A stretch of DNA of 28,513 nucleotides, from assembly GCA_964479445.1 (NCBI GenBank), contig CAYZMH010000043.1:1-28513 (forward strand). Direction: 5' to 3'. A program made the translations under genes and the position numbers. Origin of the DNA: CAYZMH01 sp964479445 (GTDB lineage Bacteria; Bacteroidota; Bacteroidia; Bacteroidales; GCA-2748055). Each line of letters opens with the position of its first letter. The first letter of the stretch is position 1. This document shows positions 21,676 to 28,513 of this stretch, in pieces. The notes under the pieces are model-generated. The model saw nothing but the letters and a program-made list of their open reading frames with translations. It was not told the origin of the DNA and ran no database searches.

Positions 21676-23016
21676 TCACACAACTCCCTGCGCCATCATG
21701 GCATTGGCGACCTTCACAAATCCTCCTATATTTGCTCCTTTTACGTAATTAATGTACCCGTCCGACTCTTTGCCGAATTCCTGACAGGTGGCATGAATGT
21801 TCTTCATAATGGTCTGCAACCGGTTGTCTACCTCGTTACGGGTCCAGGGCAACCGCATGCTGTTCTGCGTCATTTCTAGTCCGGAAACCGCCACGCCGCC
21901 GGCATTGGCCGCTTTCCCGGGTCCGAAAAGAATCTTCTTTTTCTGGTACACCTCGATGGCTTCGGGGGTGGAGGGCATGTTGGCCCCTTCGCTGACCACC
22001 TGGCATCCGTTCCTGATCAGCATCCCGGCCTCTTCCCCGTTGATCTCATTTTCGGTAGCCGACGGGAAGGCCACATCGCAGGGCACCTCCCAGGGGCGCT
22101 TATCTTCGTAATACTCGCATCCGAATTTATCTGCATACTCCCTGATCCTGCCCCTGCGGATGTTTTTCAACTCTTTCACCCAGGCCAGTTTTTCGCTGTC
22201 GATTCCCTTGCCATCATGAATATATCCGCCGGAATCCGAGAGGGTTACCACCTTGCCGCCCAGTTCGTTCACCTTTTCCACGGTGAACTGGGCCACGTTG
22301 CCGGAACCGGATACTGCCACGGTTTTACCTTCAAGCGAATCGCCCCGGGTGCTGAGCATCTCCTGGGCAAAATAGACCGAGCCGTAACCGGTGGCTTCCG
22401 GGCGAATCAGGCTGCCTCCCCAGTCAAGTCCTTTGCCGGTAAGCACCCCGGTGAATTCGTTGCGGATGCGTTTATACTGACCGAAAAGGAAGCCGATCTC
22501 CCGGCCGCCCACGCCAATGTCCCCGGCAGGTACGTCGGTGTTGGGCCCCACGTGCCGGAACAGCTCGGTCATAAAACTCTGGCAAAAACGCATCACTTCA
22601 TTATCTGATTTCCCCTTGGGATTGAAATCCGACCCTCCCTTGCCGCCTCCCATGGGAAGTGTGGTCAGACTATTCTTAAAAACCTGTTCAAAAGCCAGGA
22701 ACTTGAGTATCCCCAGGTTCACCGTGGGGTGGAAACGAAGTCCGCCTTTGTACGGACCAATGGCTGAATTCATTTCGATCCTGAAACCGCGGTTCACTTC
22801 CACCTCCCCTTTGTCATTCAGCCAGGGCACCCTGAAGATCACAATGCGCTCGGGCTCGGCAATGCGCTCCAGGATCTTGGCATGTTTGTACCTTGGGTTC
22901 TCTTCGATGAAGGGGATGAGCGATTCGGCTACCTCGTGAACCGCCTGGTAAAATTCGGGTTCAGCCGGGTTTTTGGCCCTGATTATGGCCATGAATTGTT
23001 CTACTTTTGGATCCAT
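21676..23016 (-). CDS. gdhA: Glutamate dehydrogenase
   Basis: A 446-residue protein, matching the ~447-residue hexameric GdhA class. The substrate lysine is in PYKGGLRFHP (K90) and the catalytic lysine is K126 in PMGGGKGGSDFNPKG. The nucleotide-binding domain has VSGSGNVAQFTVEK. It interconverts 2-oxoglutarate plus ammonia and glutamate. The GSGNVA fingerprint suits NADP or dual use, but cofactor preference cannot be fixed by eye. The start MDPKVEQF (23016) is preferred over 23070 because a -7 box lies at 23059-23066. It is monocistronic, with its own promoter and terminator. Confidence 0.96.
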   Translation of the reverse strand: MDPKVEQFMAIIRAKNPAEPEFYQAVHEVAESLIPFIEENPRYKHAKILERIAEPERIVIFRVPWLNDKGEVEVNRGFRIEMNSAIGPYKGGLRFHPTVNLGILKFLAFEQVFKNSLTTLPMGGGKGGSDFNPKGKSDNEVMRFCQSFMTELFRHVGPNTDVPAGDIGVGGREIGFLFGQYKRIRNEFTGVLTGKGLDWGGSLIRPEATGYGSVYFAQEMLSTRGDSLEGKTVAVSGSGNVAQFTVEKVNELGGKVVTLSDSGGYIHDGKGIDSEKLAWVKELKNIRRGRIREYADKFGCEYYEDKRPWEVPCDVAFPSATENEINGEEAGMLIRNGCQVVSEGANMPSTPEAIEVYQKKKILFGPGKAANAGGVAVSGLEMTQNSMRLPWTRNEVDNRLQTIMKNIHATCQEFGKESDGYINYVKGANIGGFVKVANAMMAQGVV

Positions 23017-23058
23017 AGGTTCTGTTAGATTTGAGGGGTTAATAGCAAATAATGCTAA

Positions 23059-23066
23059 CAAACTTA
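23059..23066 (-). promoter_or_regulatory. gdhA -7 box
   Basis: Minus-strand TAAGTTTG is an exact TAnnTTTG match, 42 bp before the gdhA ATG, giving a leader of about 35 nt. Confidence 0.5.
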
Positions 23067-23249
23067 TCAAACTCTTCCCGTTAATAAGTTGTTGCTGACC
23101 AACTTTTTTAAATGTCTTTAAACAGTGTCATGCAACATGCAGGTTTCCAGGATAAAAGGGTAATTGCGTACGCGGAACGAAACGAAAAGGAGTCATCCCG
23201 GCCCTTTGGTTAAGAGCAGGAGGATACCCGGCGTATTCCACTTCAACCA

Positions 23250-24365
23250 TTAAAAGGTTACTTTCAGCTTGTACCGGTTTCCCGGGAAGACCATAATCCA
23301 TCCCTGTAACTCCATGTTCAGCAAGCTGGCCATTAAAACATGGGCCGGAAGACCGGTGCGTACGGCGAGGATATCCGGACCAATCATGGGGTCGTCGCGA
23401 ATGTTCTCCAGGATAGACTGCTCTTCTTCGGTGAGCGGGATTTTCAGGGTTGGGGAGGGTCCGTGTTCCGTTTCGCTGGGCTGCCAGTTGAGTACATATT
23501 CTATGTCCCGTGCAGTTTCAATCAGGGCAGCTATATTCTGCCTGATCAATTGGTTGCAACCTGCCGATGTCGAATCCCCGATTCGTCCGGGCACGGCCAG
23601 TACATCCCGGTTGTAAGAGGAGGCCAGTCCGGCCGTGATCAGCGCTCCCCCTTTGCGTGCCGATTCAATAATGAGGGTGGCATCGGCCAATCCTGCGATA
23701 ATCCGGTTGCGGCGAAGGAAATTGTTTCGTTCCGGTTTAACCATGGTGTGAAAATCGGTGACCAATCCGCCCCTTTCGAGCATCTTTCGTGCAGTATCCC
23801 GGTGCATGTAGGGATAAATGGTGGTGAGTCCGTGCGCCATCACCCCCACCGTTTCCAGCCTGTTTTCCAGCGCCGCCCGGTGGGCAATGATGTCGATCCC
23901 GTATGCAAGTCCGCTTACGATCACCACTTCCGGGTGCCTGGCAGCCAGGGAGGCAACGATCGATTCACATACCTCCCTGCCGTAGGGGGTGGCGGAGCGG
24001 GTTCCCACCACGCTGAGGATCTTTGCGGCGTTCAGACCGGGATTTCCGCGGTGGAATAACAGGACCGGACCGTCATCGCAGTTTTTAATGCGCACGGGAT
24101 AGTCCGGGTCCTGGTAGTAGTAATACCCGATCTGCTCCTTTTCAATGCGCCGTACCTCTTTTTCAGCTTTTGGCAGGATCTTCTTCGGTTCAATACGCTT
24201 TGCCAGTCCCTCCCCGATTCCCGGGATCTTTAACAGGTGATGAGAGCGTTCCCGGAAAACTGCCTCCGGCGAGCCGGTGTAGGCGATCAGTTTTTTTGCC
24301 GTAATTGCACCGATATCCGGAATCATTGTCAGGGCCACCTTGTATAACAGGTCATCAGTTTTCAT
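23250..24365 (-). CDS. dprA: DNA-processing protein DprA
   Basis: A 371-residue protein. An N-terminal helix-hairpin-helix-like region (about 10-60, KIPGIGEGLAKRI) is followed by the Rossmann-like DprA core with VVGTRSATPYGR, VVSGLAYGIDIIAHRAAL, AVPGRIGDSTSAGCNQLI and the ESARKGGALITA loop. A C-terminal winged helix follows (about 300-365). DprA binds incoming single-stranded DNA and loads RecA in natural transformation. It is widely kept in species not known to be competent. No other competence gene is nearby. Confidence 0.94.
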   Translation of the reverse strand: MKTDDLLYKVALTMIPDIGAITAKKLIAYTGSPEAVFRERSHHLLKIPGIGEGLAKRIEPKKILPKAEKEVRRIEKEQIGYYYYQDPDYPVRIKNCDDGPVLLFHRGNPGLNAAKILSVVGTRSATPYGREVCESIVASLAARHPEVVIVSGLAYGIDIIAHRAALENRLETVGVMAHGLTTIYPYMHRDTARKMLERGGLVTDFHTMVKPERNNFLRRNRIIAGLADATLIIESARKGGALITAGLASSYNRDVLAVPGRIGDSTSAGCNQLIRQNIAALIETARDIEYVLNWQPSETEHGPSPTLKIPLTEEEQSILENIRDDPMIGPDILAVRTGLPAHVLMASLLNMELQGWIMVFPGNRYKLKVTF

Positions 24366-24738
24366 CTACCTTTTAATGTGACCATCCTGCCAAATATCGA
24401 AAGCCTGATCCATGTTTTTTCATGGTTCATTGATACATAACCGGACCCCTGCTTCAGCCCTGCCATCTGCTCAATCTGCAGCTCAGGTACCCGTTTTGCT
24501 TACAGCCCCTGCACCGGTTCAACCTACACCTTCGGTATTAACTCACCTTTTGCCTGCTGCACCGGCTTCCGGTTCCCTGGTATCTTCGGGATTAACTCCC
24601 TGCAAAACGCCGGTATCCGTGCCATCCCGATAATATACATATTTAAATACATATTTAAATACGTATAAAAATATGTATATCCCGAAAAGGCGCAACATAT
24701 CCCTTGCCGGATATACCGGGTTGTTTCGTAAGGAGTGA
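24366..24738. other. Gene-poor region with imperfect repeats
   Basis: No credible gene. Small frames on both strands are of biased composition (Pro/Ala/Ser-rich rightward, Tyr/Phe-rich leftward) and match nothing I recognise. An imperfect duplication is visible: CTGCACCGG at 24509 and 24557, and TTCGG(T/G)ATTAACTC at 24531 and 24585. An AT-rich inverted repeat follows at about 24637-24684. The stretch may be a decayed gene or a regulatory or structural spacer. Confidence 0.5.
24637..24684. repeat. AT-rich inverted and direct repeats
   Basis: Arms ATATACATATTT and AAATATGTATAT bracket two direct copies of ACATATTTAAAT. The whole stretch is about 90% A+T within otherwise ~50% G+C DNA. Confidence 0.6.
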
Positions 24739-25218
24739 TTATTTCTTGCTGTACCGGTTAAGGACTTCCCTGAGCTTCCGGCGGTCCGGTTTGTCAACAG
24801 CAGAAAGAGAGATGGGCGGATATTTGGCCACCTTGTTCCGGTAGTGCTGGTAGAGGATCAGGCGTTCCTCAATTCCGAGAAAAAAGCGTTCGATCCTGAA
24901 GGTTACAAAGAGTTTTTTCGGCATCTCGATGGAGTTTTTCCGTTTATTGAAAATACTCACGGGATAGTATCGGACGATCAGCATCTCTTCCGTTTCCTGG
25001 AAATAGAGGTAATAGGGATTCCGGAAATAGTTGATAAGGCCCAGTCCGAAATAGATCACCGCAATGGCGATGATAACGTGGTACTTGTTGATGACCCAGT
25101 CAGGATTTTCAAACCATCCGGTGAAGAGCACCAGCAGGATGGAGATGGTGAACACCAGGGTGGTGATCATTTTGCGTAACCAGATCCGGTATATATTGCG
25201 CTGATTATCGATTGTCAT
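24739..25218 (-). CDS. Small membrane protein, unknown function
   Basis: A 159-residue protein. Two membrane segments form a hairpin (about 18-36 and 45-62), followed by a mostly beta, charged domain (about 66-140) reminiscent of bacterial PH-like domains, and a basic C-terminal helix (RRKLREVLNRYSKK). I do not recognise a specific family. It stands alone, with a -7 box just upstream. Confidence 0.65.
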   Translation of the reverse strand: MTIDNQRNIYRIWLRKMITTLVFTISILLVLFTGWFENPDWVINKYHVIIAIAVIYFGLGLINYFRNPYYLYFQETEEMLIVRYYPVSIFNKRKNSIEMPKKLFVTFRIERFFLGIEERLILYQHYRNKVAKYPPISLSAVDKPDRRKLREVLNRYSKK

Positions 25219-25243
25219 AGGGATGCCTGATTATGGTCGTGAT

Positions 25244-25251
25244 CAAAGGTA
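25244..25251 (-). promoter_or_regulatory. -7 box of the small membrane protein gene
   Basis: Minus-strand TACCTTTG is an exact TAnnTTTG match, 25 bp before the ATG at 25218. Confidence 0.5.
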
Positions 25252-25434
25252 CAAAAAACCATTAGATTATATGCGCTGCCTTTGCACCCGTTTCGGACCG
25301 GTTACCCTTCTGGTGTGCCTTCAGAGACCGACCTGTTTTTTTCAGATGTTTCGGGCCGGTTCCCCCTCCGGGGGGGCTGCTGGACAGATCTGTTTCGGGG
25401 CGGCCACTTTTCCGGGATGCCAGTGCGAGCGGGT

Positions 25435-26607
25435 CTATTTGTCACCACCCCGTCTCCGTTTGCGTTCCCGCGCAATCAGATACAGCTCCCGGCTGGTTTG
25501 TCCCTTCACCGAGGTATTTTCTTCCACGCGGCGCAACAGGTAGGGGAGCACATGCCTTATCGGTCCGTAAGGCACGTACTTCACCACGTTATACCCCTCC
25601 CGCGCCAGGTTGAAGCTGATATGATCGCTCATCCCGTAGAGCTGTGAAAACCACAGCCGCTGGTCGTCCGGGGCCAGCTTGTGCTCCGTCATCAATTCAG
25701 CCATGTAGCGGCTGCTATCCTCGTTATGGGTACCGTTGAACACGGCGATGCGGTCAATATGTTCCACCGAGTATTTCAGGGCCAGGTTATAATCCCGGTC
25801 TGTGCTCTCCTTATCAGGCTGAATCGGGTCTTCGTACCCCATTTTCTGCGCCCGCTCACGCTCCTTCTCCATGTAAGCTCCACGGACAAACTTGGCGCCC
25901 AGGAAGAACTGTTGTTCGCCTGCCCGCTCATGGTCATCTTTCAGTCGTCCGAGCCTGTCGTGCCGGTACATCTGGTAGGTGTTAAACACGATGGCCCTGA
26001 TCCTGTTGAACGTTTCCATCATATCCATCACCACGCTGTCGATGAATGGCTGATAATACGAGTCCTCCGCGTCGATCAGAATGGGTATGTTGTGCTGGTG
26101 GGCGCGGCTGCAGAGGGTATTGATCCGCTCCCTGAATTTTTGTCCTTCCGTGATTTCCCCCTTACCCGGAATACCGGTCCCGCTCAGGATCTCCAGCGCT
26201 TCACTGCGTGCAAAAGCGGTGGGCTTGAACACGGCAAAGGGGATATGGGGATTGGCCGCTGCAAAGTCAATGGCCCGCAGGGTCTCCTCCAGTGCAGCTT
26301 CAATCTCTTTGTCTGATTCCTTACCCTCCACCGAATAGTCAAGGATGGAATAGACACCGCCCGATTTGAGCTTATCGACAACGGGGAGACACGATTCGAG
26401 GGTTTCCCCGCCTACAAAATGCTGGTAAACCGTGGGTTTGACAATCCATCCTATGGGCAGACGAAGGACCGAGGCAAACCGGATCAGGGGATTGCCCAGT
26501 TTGACCAGCCAGGGGTAGGAGATGAGCTTAAAAAGGAAGTGGGCCCGTTTCAGGTCCCGGTCCGACTGAACACGAAAAGCGGTCCGGGTATTCTCAAATG
26601 AAATCAT
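25435..26607 (-). CDS. Proline dehydrogenase (monofunctional)
   Basis: A 390-residue FAD-dependent proline oxidase with the PRODH barrel motifs: DYSVEGKES, AVFKPTAF, LIDAEDSYYQP, FNTYQMYRHD, KFVRGAYMEKER, FNGTHNED and the substrate-binding arginines in YLLRRVEENTS. It oxidises proline to pyrroline-5-carboxylate and passes electrons to the quinone pool, probably at the inner membrane face. Bacteroidota typically use a separate PRODH rather than bifunctional PutA; the matching P5C dehydrogenase is not in this window. It is a single gene, divergent from aroA. Confidence 0.93.
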   Translation of the reverse strand: MISFENTRTAFRVQSDRDLKRAHFLFKLISYPWLVKLGNPLIRFASVLRLPIGWIVKPTVYQHFVGGETLESCLPVVDKLKSGGVYSILDYSVEGKESDKEIEAALEETLRAIDFAAANPHIPFAVFKPTAFARSEALEILSGTGIPGKGEITEGQKFRERINTLCSRAHQHNIPILIDAEDSYYQPFIDSVVMDMMETFNRIRAIVFNTYQMYRHDRLGRLKDDHERAGEQQFFLGAKFVRGAYMEKERERAQKMGYEDPIQPDKESTDRDYNLALKYSVEHIDRIAVFNGTHNEDSSRYMAELMTEHKLAPDDQRLWFSQLYGMSDHISFNLAREGYNVVKYVPYGPIRHVLPYLLRRVEENTSVKGQTSRELYLIARERKRRRGGDK

Positions 26608-26627
26608 ACGTGGATTTTTTGCATGTA

Positions 26628-26635
26628 TAAAGATA
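26628..26635 (-). promoter_or_regulatory. Probable proline dehydrogenase -7 box
   Basis: Minus-strand TATCTTTA has one mismatch to TAnnTTTG, 20 bp before the ATG, in the AT-rich gap between the divergent genes. Confidence 0.4.
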
Positions 26636-26815
26636 ACATACTAAAAAGAGTGTTGTTTGTGGGAACAACTGTTTTAGAAAAGGTCTTTGCCGGTCTTGCA
26701 TGATCAGCTTCGGGCGTTTTTATTAATTTTAGGGCGTGAACCGATCCACCTCCTGGCTAATTACCAGGGAGCGATCCCGGTTCTGAAAGGTTCAACCAGT
26801 AAAACGTCAATACGC

Positions 26816-28054
26816 ATGCGATATCGGATCAAACGCCCGGCTTCTGTCCTGAGAACGAAGGTGATGCTGCCGGCCTCGAAGAGCATCTCCAACCGGTTGC
26901 TTATCCTGAATGCCCTTGCATCGGGAGCCCGGGGGCCGGGAAACCTGTCCGACAGCGATGATACCCGGTTGATGCGTGATGCACTGGAATCCGAACGGGA
27001 GGAGAAGGATATCGGTCATGCCGGAACGGCCATGCGGTTTCTTACAGCCTATTACAGTTGCTGCACCGGTGCCGTTACCATGACCGGATCGCAGCGGATG
27101 AAAGAGCGTACGGTTGGTGTACTGGTGGATGCCCTCCGCAAGCTGGGAGCCTCCATCGAGTACCTGGGCCGGGAGGGGTATCCTCCCCTGCGCATCAGGG
27201 GGAGGGAGCTCAAAGGGGGAGAGCTCGTTATTGACGGCACCATTAGCAGTCAGTTTATCAGTGCCCTTTTGATGATCGCCCCTGTGTTGCGTGACGGATT
27301 GACCCTCTCCCTGCAGGGGTCGGTGGTCTCTTCGGCCTATATCCAGATGACCCTCTCCCTGATGGAGTGGTACGGTGCGCGCTTCAACCGGGAAGGGGAA
27401 AGGATCACGGTGCAGCCGGGAGGGTACACCGCGGTTGACACCACGGTGGAATCGGATTGGAGTGCGGCTTCCTACTGGTACTCCATGGCGCTGCTCTCCC
27501 GTCATGCTCACCTGGAGATGGCAAGGCTGGAGAGGGAGAGCCTGCAGGGAGACCGGGTACTGGTGGATATTTTCAGGAACCTGGGGGTTGTGACATCCTT
27601 CGGGGAGGAAGGGAAGGTCAGGATCGAGAAGATCATGGATATTATTCCCCCGCGGTTTACCGGGGATTTTTCCGATTCTCCCGACCTGGTCCAATCGATG
27701 GCAGTAGCCCTGTGTTTTGCAGGGATTCCGTTCAGGGTAACCGGGACACAGACACTGCGCATCAAGGAGACCGACCGGATTGCCGCATTGCAGCAGGAGA
27801 TGCGGAAACTGGGGTTTGTGCTGAAGAGCGATACCGGGGGGCAATTCCTGGCATGGGAGAAAGAGATCGTGGAGCCTGAAGAGGATCCGGTGATCGCCAC
27901 CTATAACGATCACCGCATGGCGATGGCTTTTGTCCCGGTGGCACTTTCACAGGGGAGTGTGCTGATCGATGACCCCGGGGTGGTGTCCAAATCGTATCCC
28001 GGCTTCTGGGAGGATCTCCGGGCGGCAGGGTTTTCCGTGGAAGAGGCGGATTAG
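26816..28054 (+). CDS. aroA: 3-phosphoshikimate 1-carboxyvinyltransferase
   Basis: A 412-residue EPSP synthase. The N-terminal PASKSISNR holds K22-S23 (substrate binding). GHAGTAMRFL is the PEP-site loop, ISSQFISALLM and ESDWSAASYW follow in the middle, and KETDRI and DHRMAM lie near the C-terminus. It joins shikimate-3-phosphate and PEP in aromatic amino-acid synthesis. An in-frame ATG at 26687 would add 43 non-conserved residues, so MRYRIKRP is preferred. No other aro gene adjoins it here. Confidence 0.95.
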   Translation: MRYRIKRPASVLRTKVMLPASKSISNRLLILNALASGARGPGNLSDSDDTRLMRDALESEREEKDIGHAGTAMRFLTAYYSCCTGAVTMTGSQRMKERTVGVLVDALRKLGASIEYLGREGYPPLRIRGRELKGGELVIDGTISSQFISALLMIAPVLRDGLTLSLQGSVVSSAYIQMTLSLMEWYGARFNREGERITVQPGGYTAVDTTVESDWSAASYWYSMALLSRHAHLEMARLERESLQGDRVLVDIFRNLGVVTSFGEEGKVRIEKIMDIIPPRFTGDFSDSPDLVQSMAVALCFAGIPFRVTGTQTLRIKETDRIAALQQEMRKLGFVLKSDTGGQFLAWEKEIVEPEEDPVIATYNDHRMAMAFVPVALSQGSVLIDDPGVVSKSYPGFWEDLRAAGFSVEEAD

Positions 28055-28171
28055 AGGAAAGGGCCCGTTACCCGGGTCGATGGATGATTTGGGTGTGGTT
28101 CGTCTCGGAAAAAGGGTGATCGATGCGGAACAGGAGAATACAAGAAGGTCAGCGCGGATGAACCGGATGGT

Positions 28172-28513
28172 TCACTTCCGTTTTTCGTTGAAAAAATCTT
28201 TAAGCAACATGGCGGCTTCATTTTCCAGGATGCCGAACGAGATCTCCGTCTTTGGATGGAGCAACGGCTGTTCGATGGTTTCGTAGCCCTCTTTGGGGTC
28301 GGAAGCCGCGAAGACCAGCCGTCCCAGGTGCGCCCATTTCAGGGCAGCGGCGCACATGATGCAGGGTTCCAGGGTCACATAGAGCGTGCATTCATCCAGG
28401 TATTTGGAGCCCAGGTGGTTGGAAGCGCTGGTGAGCGCGATCATCTCGGCGTGCGCGGTGACATCATCCAGCTGCTGGGTCATATTGCGGGCACGGGCGA
28501 TGATGCGTTTTCC
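28172..28513 (-). CDS. tadA: tRNA-specific adenosine deaminase (5' end cut)
   Basis: A partial protein running off the right edge; the frame is open to 28513. The zinc and catalytic motif HAEMIAL and the second zinc motif TLEPCIMCAAAL are present, followed by the family's AASDPKEGYET segment and a normal end (KDFFNEKRK). About 30-40 N-terminal residues are missing. TadA deaminates the wobble adenosine of tRNA-Arg(ACG) to inosine and is essential in many bacteria. A related nucleoside or guanine deaminase is possible, but the motif spacing fits TadA best. It is convergent with aroA, with 117 bp between. Confidence 0.85.
   Translation of the reverse strand, partial: GKRIIARARNMTQQLDDVTAHAEMIALTSASNHLGSKYLDECTLYVTLEPCIMCAAALKWAHLGRLVFAASDPKEGYETIEQPLLHPKTEISFGILENEAAMLLKDFFNEKRK

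Noticed and set aside
24412..24633. A 73-codon rightward Pro/Ala/Ser-rich frame
   Set aside because: Biased composition, no promoter box, no similarity recognised. It overlaps the imperfect duplication.
24543..24797. An 84-codon leftward frame over the AT-rich palindrome
   Set aside because: It reads through low-complexity Tyr/Phe codons created by the AT repeats and overlaps the end of the 159-residue gene.
26807..27913. A 368-codon leftward frame opposite aroA
   Set aside because: It is a complement-strand shadow of a well-supported gene, rich in Pro, His and Gly, without domain motifs.

Overview
The window looks like a chromosomal segment of a Bacteroidota bacterium, most likely of the Bacteroidales/Marinilabiliales type. 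The evidence is threefold. Many genes are preceded by the Bacteroidota -7 promoter box TAnnTTTG and lack Shine-Dalgarno sites. A divergent IPExxxVDY-family gene follows acpP-fabF-rnc. A two-component pair resembles Bacteroides RprXY, and an ExbB/ExbD operon carries two exbD genes. Base composition is even and almost all genes are housekeeping, so I see no large foreign island.

Layout. 1-52: the 3' end of a group II intron (end of domain V plus domain VI), cut by the window edge. 124-1629: a secreted TolB-like beta-propeller protein and a YbaK/ProX-type aminoacyl-tRNA deacylase. 1871-3658: lepA. 3659-4067: a repeat- and tRNA-rich patch with two tandem copies of a ~48-bp hairpin repeat, an intact tRNA-Arg(CCG) with its terminator, and a second tRNA-Arg(CCG) copy whose T-loop is split by the same repeat. 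4186-5306: two leftward membrane-protein genes (DUF4870; duplicated DUF4389). 5459-9369: leuS and an M23 peptidase, ending tail to tail with purN. 10086-12787: acpP, fabF, rnc and the IPExxxVDY-like gene. 12795-14030: a leftward membrane J-domain protein with a terminator-like hairpin in its long leader. 14248-16654: rprX-like kinase, rprY-like regulator and a small membrane protein.

16706-19434 (leftward): ExbB with a signal peptide, an unknown 4-TM protein and two ExbD proteins, preceded by tRNA-Ser(GGA). 19734-21546 (leftward): tatD and ansA. 21676-23016: gdhA. 23250-24365: dprA. 24366-24738: a gene-poor stretch with an AT-rich inverted repeat. 24739-25218: a small membrane protein. 25435-26607: proline dehydrogenase. 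26816-28054: aroA. 28172-28513: tadA, 5' end outside the window.

Functional themes are translation and tRNA (lepA, leuS, the deacylase, tadA, three tRNA loci), fatty-acid synthesis, envelope energisation (ExbB/ExbD), envelope sensing (RprXY-like), and glutamate/asparagine/proline nitrogen metabolism (gdhA, ansA, proline dehydrogenase). The most unusual item is the tRNA-Arg gene interrupted in its T-loop by a palindromic repeat related to an array 200-300 bp away. Second are the hairpins placed inside transcription units (14080-14116 and 17857-17887), which may be attenuators or a small RNA.
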